A stretch of 64,000 nt of DNA, from NCBI RefSeq assembly GCF_014529535.1, contig NW_023503608.1:5134501-5198500 (forward strand), written 5' to 3'. The translations under genes and the position numbers were made by a program. Shown here one piece after another: positions 34,026-45,974 of the stretch. Every line of letters starts with the position of its first letter. The stretch's first letter is position 1. Source of the DNA: Bradysia coprophila. Taxonomy: Eukaryota; Arthropoda; Insecta; Diptera; Sciaridae. The notes under the pieces are model-generated. The model made no database searches, was not told the DNA's origin, and worked only from the letters and a program-made list of their open reading frames with translations.

Positions 34026-37000
34026 CTAATTTGGTTCAACCATACGCATTGCCGACACAGCGTTCAAATACTTCATCCGTAGTAAATGTCTCTGGACAAC
34101 GAACTTATGGATCACTTCCAAAAACATACCGAACGTGTGCGATTTGAGTTTTTTAAACACTTTCGTCACCGAATTTTCGGCAATTTTAAATTGTGGATTT
34201 TGAATGGACTGGAACTGTTCCTCGAATTTGTGCATTTTCTTGATGAAATCGTCGTTATTCGTGTTGGTGTGCTTCTTCTCATATTTCTCAGCAATCCAAT
34301 CGATCAGCAAGTCAACATAATGCGATTCGGGCAGCGTGGTGTCTATGTCGTCGTCGAAAAATAGTTTGGCTGTTGTTTCAAACATCAACGAGTCGGCACT
34401 TTTCGCTTGCAGAAAGATATCCTTTACCACTCCCATCGATTTGAGTGGCGTTAAATGGGCCAGTGTTTCGTGGTTTGCTGTAAGCGATTGCTGGATTCGT
34501 TTCTTTAAATATTCACCGGTTATGTTTCGGGTCGGAAAGCAGTCCACTTTGAATTTTTGTTTCGTCGAATGTTGCAACATTTTCAGCGACTCAATGCACA
34601 TCATTGTTGCACGTTGAAATTCGGACATCTTACTATTGCCCGGGCAACGTAGTTTGTAGAAATGCAGCTGAGTTTCGTTGAGGATGTCATTTTGATATTC
34701 AATATTTTTACCGTACGGCTCTTCGGCCGCATGATCGTCACCCGAAACGGCGATACCATTTTCGGAGTTCATCAGTCGATAGAACGAGTCTAAAACTGCA
34801 CAGAAATCGGCCAGACTCGTCGCTATTTCATTTTGTGGCATTAATATCCGCAGCAGGCTCGACGTATGTTTGGAGAAAAGGTTAACGACATTGCTAATGT
34901 TATCACATTTCGTTGTTAACGTCTCACTTCGTATGGGAAATCGTAGATCGTGCACTTTTATCAGTTCTTCCAATGGTGAAGTATTAATGCGGCAAGTGTC
35001 GGTGGTGAATCCATTCTCAACGAAATTGTTCCGCGTCGCCAGCATCAAATCATTGATGTAATAAAAAGTGTAAATGAATTCGGTGGTGACCGGATGCGAA
35101 AAATAATTACAGCCCATGCCGATGTTAAATTCGGACCAGATGCTTGTCTCGCCGTCCACATATTTACAGACACACGCAACGACGGGAAATTTGATCTTGT
35201 GCAGCTCTTCGATAATCATGTTCAGGATGTCTTTCATCGTCGTTAAGTCGAAGTTCAAATAGACCGCTTGACTCCAATCGCTGTACAGTCCCTTCGCCAC
35301 TACAACGGTCATGCGTGAATGAGGTCCGATGATATTATCTAAATTATCGTCGTATTCGTACATTGACTCCATTTTCAGTTCGCTTATTTGTAAAATTGTG
35401 ACCCGTTCCACTTCGCTCATTGTCTCACCATCGAATTCCAATATTTGCATCATACTCGTTAGGAGGCCCTTCGTTACAGTGATGCAGTCAATAAATCGAT
35501 CAACGTCTATCGCTGGCGGAAGTGGCAGCGAGAAGCGATCCTGAACGTAACTATAAAACGATTTACTCAGTTTTTGCAGACTGTATGCCTTTGATAGTTC
35601 CGCCGGCGACCACGATTCCTCACCATTGTCTTTCTTTTCGGTTAATTTTGATTCATCGTCGGATTTAGTCATGTTTGATACACGAAGTTTAAGGCTACGA
35701 ATTTCAGCACTGCGTTGCTCCAATATTTCCAGCAGAACGTCATTTCGGTCCTGTAAGACTTTGTTGTAATTTTCCAAATAGATTTTGCTCGTGGACTGAT
35801 CATCCAGCTCGGTTAGTTTGACGTTTTTCACTTTCTTATTAACGGTTTCCAATCCACTTGCCTGACAGGTATCGTACGACTTGCGTTTGCTACTCTGCAC
35901 TTCATCGGCATTGTCGATTGCGGGCGATATTGATGGCTCATCCTGATGTGCCTCTGCTTGGATAGACTTTCGAACATATTTCCGTTTGATGCGCTCTGCA
36001 TCCTTTGACGTTGTTGGAGTAGTGGAGTCTTGATTGGATAGTATCGTAGGTGACTGAATAGGTGCTGGCAGTTTGGGTTTTGGCTTTGGTCCTGGCTTTT
36101 TGTAAACTTTAACTGGTGGCGTTTCACCTTCGGCTTGAAGTTTTGACTCTGGTTCATACTGAAATAGAAGATCAGTTTGAAGTACAAGTTTGTAAATTAA
36201 CGGAGTGAGAATTTAGGACGCAAAAATGGAGATTTAGATGACCTAGAGTAGACTGAAGAAATGAATGCTACAAATATTTGACAAGAACTACCTAACCTAT
36301 TATCTACGAAAGGCGGTCCGAACCCCATGACCCTGACCCTTTACAACATACAAATTTTACGGTGCAAAACAGCTATCGAAAAGAGAATAATTTTTACTCA
36401 CATTTGTAGTACCAGTGCCACTGTCGTGTGATGCAACCGGTGTTGTGATGAGGCTCTTCTTCTTCTTGTAGTATTTCTTCTTAAATTTCAGGACCATTTT
36501 CGGTTTGTTGGGATCTCTGCGAACCTTAAAGTCATAAGAACTGTACTTCAGTTTCGGAACTCGTTTTTGTCTCATCTGCAGAATTTCCTTCACAGATTCA
36601 TCGAATTCTTTGTGAGCGACTTCAGTCTTTGGTGTACTCAATCCGATCGGATTGATTGGAAGTGCTGGACTCGTTTCGTCGGCTAGAGCCGATAAATTTG
36701 AGGTAGCTTCTTGCGAAGAAATTTCTTTCCCACCACCATTGTCGTCAGGTAGTGCAGCTAGATTTTTGGCAGAATTTAAATTGGCTTTCCACTGTTCGCC
36801 CCAATGAGGTTTTACTGCTTGTTTCACTTTCTTCTGTTGCTTCCAATGGACCTTTCTGGCCTTGGACATACTGCGTTCGCTGCTTTCTGGCACATCGTTG
36901 CTGCTTTCACTCAACTCGGCATATGTCGGTTTCGTGCCAGACAGTCGGCTTCCTCGCACTCGCTTGTTTATGGCTCGATGTGCGACCTGCGCTGACAGTG

Positions 37001-39089
37001 GATTCAATCGGGAGTTGTTGTTGGAAGATGGCTTGTTTGTGGTTGACAATGTCAATTCCGGATAGGAAAAGTCTTGCAACGTTGGCATTCGGGTAGGAAT
37101 TTCCAGTAAATCTTCAATTTTTTTGACACTTATGCTTCCACCGTTGTTGGATTTGCTGTGCTGTCTATCACCACTCAGTACGTACGGTTCACTGAGTGTC
37201 ATTTCAGAATATGTTGAACGTTCGACTTTCGGTTTTCTACCTCGTCGTCGTCCGTCAGAGCCGTCATAGATTTCAGGAATGTACTCTTCAACGTGATGCA
37301 CTTCTAGCATATCGTCGATTGGTGCCATCGAATACGTATTATCATCTGGGTCCTGTTTCATATTACGGATATTCGCCTCTTGAAAGGATCTGTCGTGACC
37401 GTAGCTGGTGATTGTTGTTTCAATTGGTAAATTGTAGCTTCGACTTATGTCTTTGTTCGTAACTGCTTTGATGATCGGAACAATGGAAATGTCTTTTGAA
37501 TGATGCATTACCATTCCCGTGTCATCTTGTGAATCAACGACTTCGCCCTTAACTTTCGCCGGTTTGTTGACCACAGTCAATTCACTGTTTTGGAACACAA
37601 TATGCCCTCCACTTTCTTTGTCGATTTTTGGCCGTCCCGGCTTTCGTCTGAACATTAATTGCGGATGCGTTGACGGATCATCAATATTTTGTTGTACTCG
37701 AACCACATTGTCAGCGGTCATCTCATTTGTTGCATCGACTTCGGGTTCAGGATTTATTTCGGGCAAATAATTTTCGCGTTTTGGTCTGCCCGGTTTTTTT
37801 GGGGCAAATTCCGAAAACAAACTGTGCCCAAGTGCCATTAATTCGTCCATTGGTGTTGCAGCAGATGAATTGTTCGCTGGATTCAAGTCCTTGTAACAGC
37901 TTAGCCCGTCATCGCGTTTCGGACGTCCCTGTAACAAAAAGAAAAAATCGGATTAGGAAATTGGCACGGTGTTTTGGTTAAGGCCAGCTCAAGAAACTTG
38001 ACTTACCCGAACACCTGGACGTTTCGGACCTGCATAACGTTGAATTTTCATTTTTCTGCCGACTTTCTTCTTCACTTGTTCATTGTCAGTTTCGTCATAG
38101 GACTTACGTGGTTTTCCACGGCGATTCAGTCGTGGTCCAGGATCATTAGTTAGATCCTCGCCAACCTCGTCACCAACCTCGTCGGCATACTTTTTGTCTG
38201 CATCATCGTCAACTGTGTTTTCCACTGCCGTGCTTTCGCGATGTTTGCGCTTCTTGTGTAAACTGTGAGCCGAACCTGAGTCACTATCGAAATCGTCAAA
38301 AGAATGATCAGATGCACTAGAGTCATTAGATTCATTCAACTGTGTCGATTCCAATTGACTTTCATCAACATCTTTCATTGACAGATCCGTAGCACCAGTA
38401 GCATCTGTAGCAAGTTTTTCTTCGAGCACTGTTTCGCATATTAACTGTGGCGTCACATTCTTCTGTTCTTTGTCGTCAGTCGTCTCAACCGCTTTCGTTT
38501 CAGCAAATGTTTTCTGTTCGTCGCCTGGCTGCTTAGCGTTAACTTCCACTTCGTCTTCGAATTTATCATCGACCGACGATTGATAGTCGTCACTCGATTC
38601 ATACACCAAAGCGAATTCCTTTTCGCTGGCTAGCTTTTCGCTTTGTTTCAAACTGGCATCCTGTTGTTGTTTGATGGCATTCGGTACAATATTGTCGATA
38701 TCTTTGGCTGTCATGGGCATTTGTTCGTTCAGGCCTTTCCGAATTATCGTATCCAGGGATATTACGCGTGTCTCATTCCGATCATCGGACGATTTCACAT
38801 CATCAGTTTTATTTACACTTTTTATTGATTTGCTCTCTGCTTCTTGTTCGTCGTTTATGATTTTACTAATTGATTCGTCGGTAGCCGCAGATGCGACCGC
38901 AACAATTTTTATTTCTTCCAGTTTAGTATCGTTATTCTGTAGGATTGTGGGAGTGGTTGTCGTTTCTGGGACGTGCACTTTTTGCACGCGAACTCCATCA
39001 GGCGTATCGACTGCTGGAAGTTGATCTTCTTTAGTTTGATCCGAGTTAGATGTTGTCGGTTCAGTATTCGTTTCGGGAGTCTCGTACAT
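34026..39089 (-). CDS. AT-hook protein with P-element/THAP9-like transposase region
   Basis: Three exons join in phase: 39089-38007, 37928-36402 and 36158-34026, giving about 1580 residues. Residues 1-360 are acidic and serine-rich with a bipartite basic patch HKKRKH. Residues 330-880 carry AT-hook-type motifs: RRGKPRK, KRPGVRGRPKR (at the exon 1-2 junction), KKPGRPKR, RKPGRPK, RRRGRKPK, plus a lysine cluster KFKKKYYKKKK. The last 600 residues are one frame resembling P-element transposase: SWSPAELSKAYSLQKLSKSF, then MESMYEYDDNLDNIIGPHSR, VVVAKGLYSDWSQAVYLNFD, DILNMIIEELHKIKFPVVAC, and RNNFVENGF. Where P transposases have DEM near the EYD block, this has SEL; where they have a catalytic D after VVA-VC it has K. 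The nuclease is thus probably dead and the protein likely binds DNA as a nuclear regulator. A non-coding 5' exon near 39318 (donor g|gtaaata) is likely. No inverted repeats flank it, consistent with domestication. Confidence 0.78.
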
Positions 39090-39319
39090 GTTTTTGCCAG
39101 TTAATCTAAAAAAAAAAAATTGTTTGTTGAGGGAAGCTGAAGAATGCATGGCAAAAGGAACTTTTAGACACTAAGCAATTAGAGTATCATAAAATGTTTC
39201 GAAGATTGCAACAAAATAAGCGAAAGAATTCTAAACTGTTTGCCAAAAGCCGCTCAGTTATCGTACAAAAATAAACGAGAGATAAAATAATCAGCATTCG
39301 TAAATTATATATATTTACC

Positions 39320-40181
39320 CGGCTTCAATGGAATTGTGATTTTCCGATTCCTTATTAACTTCCCGGCGTGATGGTTCATCCAATAGATGTCATAGACCTG
39401 GACAATATCGTCGATTTCTAATTATAATTCACTTTTCACGCAAAAATCGTTTTATCACATCCGCTAATTGCGAATATTTATCAACTTTGACATTCTAAAT
39501 TTAGTTTTGATCCAAATGCGAAACTGTTTAATGCAATATTTTCATTGACTGTGCGTCACATTCGACACATTCATTTTTTCAATTGATTTGATTGAATTCG
39601 ATTTGCTGGTTGAACCATTTAATTTGTAGATTAAATTTTCGTAAAATTGTAAACAATGTCTAATTTTTGCATTGCTGTCAAATGAAATTAATTAACGAAA
39701 ATGGCGTATTGATTGTGATTGTCAAAAAAATTCTTATTTTTTCGCCATTCGACGCTCCATTACACATAAGTCTTCTTCTTTAATTTCCATACTGTTTTCA
39801 TTGAACATTTTTGGGTACACATGTACGATTATTCCATGACGATCTACGACAACGACCGAATTAATGCATGAGCTGGAACGCTAACTAGATAGACTGTTTC
39901 ATAAAACAACAGGTTTAAAAATCTTACGACTTGATCTGGAATTTTCAGATTGCCTTGAGAGGTCTTGAAGGAAGAACCAGAAATAAAATTAGTTTTGCGC
40001 CATACGCGTAGTCTGCATGTTGCTCAGACCAACGCAGAGAAATACAGCAAAACGAAGAAAAAGAAAAAGAGAGACAAGTGTCTACAGTGTCAATGGTGTC
40101 AATGCAATTTAGGACAATGAAACTTTCGTGATTACACAAAAATATAAACAAAAAAAAAATTGAGTGCGATTTGGAAAGAAA
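39320..40181. promoter_or_regulatory. Shared head-to-head promoter region
   Basis: About 860 bp separate the likely 5' exon of the minus-strand AT-hook gene from the Rab19 start on the plus strand. The two genes diverge, so their promoters share this interval. I see no TATA box placed convincingly for either. Confidence 0.45.
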
Positions 40182-42276
40182 ATGTCAACACGAAATTCGC
40201 AAACGCTAATGCAGACGACCGGTGATGATACTTTTGATTTTTTGTTCAAAATTGTCCTAATCGGTGATTGCTCGGTGGGTAAAACTAAAATTGTTCAGCG
40301 ATTTAAAACAGGACATTTCACTGAAAGCCATGCCAATACCATTGGGGTCGACTTCTCCATGAAAACAATTACTGTCGATGGTAAAAGGGTCAAGGTATGT
40401 GATCAAATAAGACAGATTCCCAAATTTAAATCGTTTGATATCAACAAAGCACTGTACGCCCACACAAAATATCTTAATGTGATTCATTGACACATAATTT
40501 GATGTCTAGATTTGCTATAGGAAAGTGTAACATTCAATTGACTATATTTTGCCGTGACAGAGGTCAGACCCTCCTATTTAATGTGTTTAGTAACTTAATT
40601 AACTCTTAACTTGACAATTTTGTGCTTATGCACACGATACGTTCACCATTCATTAAAGATGAATCGTCGTCGACCAGTTTATTGTTCAATTGTGAAATGG
40701 GGCAGACCACTAGACTTTCTATTGCACAAGGTTAATAGAGAAAGACTGTAGACGAAACGTCTGTTCGATGTCATTTAGAGCTAATACGTCACTAAGTTAG
40801 ACTGAACATTTAGAGAACATAATGAAAGGAATTTCAGTGGAATAGTTACGATAACACTGTAGTAAATCGAATCTTACCTGTACTAGCACTATACGTCTCA
40901 GTGACTTGAATCAGACCTATACTAGCATTATACGTCTCATATGACTTGACTAATGCTAACATTATCCTTTCAGACTCAAATTTGGGATACTGCGGTAAGT
41001 AAATAGCTACGAATTAGACATGGTGTTGATGAGGGACTATTTTTGGAAAAACAATTTCCCTTATTTTCCCAAATTTGCTCAAATTTTCCTATATATTCTG
41101 ACGTTTCCATAACTTTCCCATTTTTTTTTGTTTAAATTATGGAAAATTTGAGCAAATTTGGGAAAATGTTTTAAGTGACAAACACAGCCTTAAATTCAAA
41201 AATATTTCAAACAGGGGCAGGAGCGCTTTCGGACAATTACTCAAAGTTATTACAGATCTGCTGACGGTGTCATTATCGGTAAAGTTCGAATAACATGCAT
41301 GCACAACCATCGTCGAAGTATGTAAACGGTCTAGTACTGAGAAGTTTGTCATTGGTTTTTATCAAACCGGACTGAAACTGAGTGTCCACTACTTAAATTC
41401 GAATGTAGAAGCCTCAATTTGCTTCCTGGATGTTCTAAAAGATTTTACTTACTTCGACAAAATGGTTCTTTCGTTCGCTCAAGCTTTAATTTGTTACTCA
41501 ATTGGTTAATGTTATCCGCATTTTCAGTCTATGACATTACAAAACGGTCCTCATTCTTGAGTATACAACGTTGGATTGAAGAAGTCCGTCGCTACACCAC
41601 ATTGAACGTAATGTTAATACTCGTTGGTAACAAATGCGATCTAGAGTCTCTGCGAGAGGTAAGATTCCTTGTCAATATGTTCTTTCCCTTTTAAATTTTG
41701 ATTACGACTGTAATCGTCATTCAGGTGGAATTTGCTGAAGCTGAAGCCATGTGCGAGTACATACCGGAAATTTTATTTGTCATGGAAACATCTGCCAAAG
41801 AGAATACGAATGTTGACGATGCCTTCATTTGCTTGGCGACGGAATTAAAGGTACGTTTTTTTATATGAAATGCGTCGAAAAATTGAATTGAATGGTTCAA
41901 AGGCGAAGAAGAATAGACCTATGATATCCACTAAGGAGAGCCCACAATCGATAAAGTTCTGTTGATTTTTGAAATGAAGTGATCCAGAATTTAAGCAGAA
42001 AATACCAACACTGCTAACCTTCCAACGACCGATTCTTGAGTAGCTTGTTAGCCGGTTGAGAAGCTGAGCTGATATTAGGAGTTTTTGAGATGAAAAACGA
42101 AATGTATTCAGATTCAAAGATAATGTCGTCGTAATGCGTGTAAACAACTAATTTTTTTTTTTTCATTAATCCACAAAAAGAGACGACACGACAATTTGAA
42201 CGTTGTCCTTGACGATGCCATCGTTCTGGAACAAGGAACCCCAGTAAAAAATTGCAGCGGATGCAGTGTGACGTGA
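40182..42276 (+). CDS. Rab19: Small GTPase Rab19
   Basis: A Rab-family membrane-traffic GTPase, closest by eye to insect Rab19 (vertebrate Rab43/Rab19 group), which acts at Golgi and apical trafficking. Six exons fit in phase: 40182-40394, 40974-40994, 41215-41278, 41528-41658, 41725-41850 and 42181-42276, giving 216 residues. All GTP-binding motifs are present: GDCSVGKT, the switch I threonine in [16 protein letters not shown] (split between exons 2 and 3), NKCD and [25 protein letters not shown] and [16 protein letters not shown] are Rab19-like. The C-terminus NCSGCSVT supplies two cysteines for prenylation, in a slightly non-canonical CXXC arrangement. Exon 2 is only 21 nt (TQIWDTA). ATG 40182 gives a normal Rab N-terminal extension. 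An AATAAA-type signal lies near 42605. Confidence 0.95.
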
Positions 42277-43004
42277 AAGGGTCATCGTTCCGTTCATTCG
42301 TAGCTCTATTCCGTTCGAGTATTAGGAACAAAATGAAACGAACAAAAAAGCAAACGTTAAACAATTCTTAAGAAAAGAAAACAAAAAAGTGTCACTCATA
42401 TAGCAATCAATACTCTCGGATTAGGATATTAAAGGAAAGATAATTTTTTTTTGTAATTTTAATTTTGTTTAATTTGTGGGTAACGATAACTGTAACTAGT
42501 ATTAGTGTTTCTGACGTTTGAATCTTAAAAACCCTGTAATCTGATATCGTAAATTTTTGCATGTCTATCGGTACACTGGTGAATATTCAGTTAGATTTTA
42601 GAGTAAAATAAACTAATTTTGGATTTTATTTCTTTTTTGACTAACTTAAAAATTTGAATTTTTATTTATTTGTTGTCGTAATAAAGAGACTTAACGAAAA
42701 TTCAACTCTTGTTTAACCATTTGTTCTCCACTATATATCTAACGGCAGGTCGGATCAGGTCAGAGCTGTGCAAGATCTGATTTTAACCTGATTTGAACTG
42801 ATCTTATTCAATTGATTTGAAACAAAACAATGTTGGTCACAAAAGTATCAGGTCAGCCCGGAAATTCAGGTTTAAGGACTATAATCTACAGATTTTACGA
42901 CTGTAAACAACGCACTTCAAGCATAAGTGGTACTCTACATATAAGGTACTGAAACTTGATAGTGTGTCTCACAACTGTAATATATATTATGTACCTGTTG
43001 CCAA

Positions 43005-43095
43005 GATTGTTATTTTAACGTGTAGGACATTATTGCCAGAGCCGAAGGCGTGGGCAGTAATGCCTACACGTCAAAATAACAGTCTGGCAATAGGT
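43005..43095. mobile_element. Short hairpin element, about 90 bp
   Basis: gttgccaagattgttatttt, then aacgtgtagg, at the left is mirrored by cctacacgtcaaaataacag at the right, with a short loop. Confidence 0.75.
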
Positions 43096-43196
43096 GCATA
43101 TCATATTTTATCTGTCGAGAAAAGATATATCGAGATAAGTAAAAACTCCCTAGGGAGATAAGCTCGAGATTATCGTTCTAGATAGATAATAGTAGA

Positions 43197-43382
43197 TTAC
43201 GTTGGATGCTGCGAAAGTAATTCATTACACAAGGACACAATTTTTTCGAGGCAAGTGTAGATTACACTTGTCGAGAAAACAGTTACCGAAGCTTGTTGCT
43301 CAAAAACTTACTCGTGAGTTTGCTCGTATCACAAAATTGTGTCCGAGAGCAATGAATTACGTCGCAGCATCCAACGTATTCT
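43197..43382. mobile_element. MITE, about 185 bp, copy 1
   Basis: Terminal inverted repeats: tacgttggatgctgcgaaag, then taattcatta, and the complement at the right (taatgaattacgtcgcagca). A second hairpin lies inside (gcaagtgtagattacacttg). A decayed relative is at 62.58-62.77 kb. Confidence 0.8.
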
Positions 43383-44691
43383 GGTTTATTGTCTGCTCAT
43401 GCGAAAATTGACTATTCTGACTACTCTGACTATTGGCTGTTCTGCAGAAGTTCTACATAAATTCAGTATCTCAATAAACCAAAACCAACAAAACAAAAAT
43501 AAATCTGTTCTTCCGATAAAACGTTTACAAACAAATCTAGTGTACTGACGAAATCGGCTCACACGCTATACGTCTCCTAAAAAATTGATCCCGAAAACAG
43601 CACTCATGTTACATTAGTATTGTCGCAACAGTAGTTACAATTGCGTTGGTGACATGTTAACATTGAATAGTTTTTCGCAGTTAGTATCGATGAAGACGCA
43701 TTGTTTGTGCAATTATTTTGTTCGTTCTTTTTAATGTTTTCAAAAAAATGTGCAACAAAGTGTAGTGTTTGTATGTACTATAAGCAAAAGCATTTAGTGT
43801 TACAAGTGAAAAATACAACGACATGTGCGGCCATAAAGTGTCACTTCGGAACATCAAAACTATTGTTACAATAAATATGGCCGACAATTCTGTGTTGCGA
43901 ATTCTTCTAAAAGTATGTTGTAACCAGATTACTTGCGTAACAAGTTTTTCTGAAATAACTGTGTTCATCGATCAATATTTTTATCAAAAAAATGTTATTT
44001 TAGCGACATTTCTTACATACTTTTTCGATCGATCAATTCATTCAACAAAAAAGATAAAATGAAAGCAAGGCAAATTTTACTTGAAAAAACTGTCAACTTG
44101 AAATAAACCCCAAATATCCCTAGTGTAATGGCTCACTTTCGCGGGGGCTAAACAGCTGTGTAATAGTCAATTTTCGCATGGGGCAGGCAATAAAACACTA
44201 TTATCACATACGCGCGGTGTTCGGATGTCAAAATTACTTACCTAGAAGTTTAATTCAAAAATTACACTTCAGGTCTATGTTGTTGTCTCGTTTTCGCTTA
44301 TGTGATAAAATAGAGTACACACTTGTCACTATCAGTCACGGCAAGCCTCGACTTCTTCGTGACAAGTGTGTAATATATAATAAAAAAAACATTTCATACA
44401 AATTACTACTCTATTGGCAGCTGTCGACTATGATCACTATGAAAATAAGGATACATAAAGGGTAATATAAGCGCGAGCGCAGAAAATTTGGTCCAATTTT
44501 TGCTAATAAATTTTTATTTGTATGAATAGGCAAATAGTAACATTCATTTTAAAAACCGCCCGCACTGCTCACAGTTCTCTCGATTGTTTTCTGAAAATGA
44601 TAAAAACATGAAATTATAGTGACACTAGTACATGTAGTTGATAGTGTAAACTTAAGAGTTTATGCAATGTAACAACACGAATGTGTTTTAC

Positions 44692-45919
44692 TTAGATTGT
44701 TTCCATATTTCCATGAACGAATGCAGGATTGTAACCATATTTCGTTAATACTCTACAAAATGCCTTACCTTGAGCCTTTTGGTGTAATTTCTCTATTTGT
44801 TGTACAGTTGATTTTAGAGCAATACCCCAACCGATTTGAGGTTTCATTGTGCAACAACCTTCCAGAGCTTTGTAGCCAACGTGACCCGCAATCAATAAGG
44901 CTTCATATTCATCCTTTCCATCGGTGATTTTAACGTCGACTGTGACAATACTCGACGGAATTTGATTGATGTCAATTATTGGCCAAGGCCTCAATGCGAT
45001 TCGGGTCTTCGGGAACCATGCTTGTATCAGTCCAATTACCACGGTCATCAAATATGGCGAATGCAGTCAACCATCCGCTCATGAGACTTACGCCGGAATA
45101 ACCTCCCAAATGATGGCAAATACGATTCCAGAATTCTACATTTACTTGGTTTCTCTTAGCAGCTATGAACTCTTCGAGAATCGGCTTCAATAGGTCGTAC
45201 CATCTGTCTAGTTTGTATTTTTTTAGCTTCTCCAACCGGTCTGAGATGTTCTGCCAGTCTTCCAAAGTACCTTCCAGCGTTATATATGGAATGCCACACA
45301 TTAAGTGCCATCCGAAGTTAAAATATCTCTTTGTCACTGCCATAAAAATCGTTCCACAAACGACGGTGTCATTGGGAGTGGTTGTCGTAAAGTTCGGCAT
45401 AATCCAATCTTTTATCGTTTTATCTACAAGGTTTTCGTGAATTTTATCCGTAGTCTTAGTCACTAAAAGGTCGTATGGGGCAGTTGTAAGCGTACTATTA
45501 TCGATTTCGATCAGAAGTTCTTTCTTTCCATCAAAATTGACAAATTCTCTTCGGAACTCTCCTGCCTTGTTATTGATGTAAAAGGAGAATTGAGTCAATA
45601 TCACCGTCCAAATGTCATCTGGCCGAATTATCAAATTGTGATGGTTGTTATAGCAGTCGATAACTGTTCCAACGAATCCATTATTGGTGCTGACACGGAC
45701 CCTTGACGAATATTGACTCTCCATCAACACTTTGGTACAGTGGTTACGGATGTATGGTTTCAATTGTGAACAAACTGAACTTTTTGATGATCTCACATTT
45801 AGAGCCATGTCCCCCCATCGACGACTAGCCTTTTTGTCTGATACTCTGAAGGTAGTGGAAGAAGTCGTAGACTCAGTCGGGCCATCATTCCAAAGTGAAG
45901 ACAACTTAAAATTCGACAT
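44692..45919 (-). pseudogene. DUF4419 family gene with one apparent frameshift
   Basis: Intronless gene of about 408 codons. Family motifs: IRPDDIWTVILTQFSFYINN, EFRREFVNFDGKKELLIEI, MPNFTTTTPNDTVVCGTIFM, CGIPYITLEGTLEDWQNISD, FWNRICHHLGGYSGVSLMSG then WLTAFAIFDD, and in another frame IDINQIPSSIVTVDVKITDG then IAGHVGYKALEG. The frame changes near 44980-44990 (IEAL.. versus ..WPIIDINQIP). The span from ATG to the final stop is one base over a multiple of three, so a single one-base change explains it. It may be a recent pseudogene or a sequence error. Length and motif order are otherwise complete. DUF4419 proteins are common in fungi and patchy in animals, and the missing introns raise the possibility of horizontal transfer. 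Function unknown. The start is ATG 45919; the frame upstream has only a GTG. Confidence 0.8.
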
Positions 45920-45974
45920 TTTTTTAATTTTCACTTTAGCGTCGAAATTGATTGCTTTTCGCGAGAAGTACTGA

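Larger units (their letters stand above)
42906..44430. mobile_element. MITE split by later insertions (outer copy)
   Basis: The left part, aacgcacttcaagcataagt to about 42985, and the right part near 44386-44430 (catttcatacaaattactac, tctattggcagctgtcgact) match the two halves of the intact MITE at 47871-48027. The 1.4 kb between them contains other inverted-repeat elements, so the outer copy was dissected by nested insertions. Confidence 0.65.
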
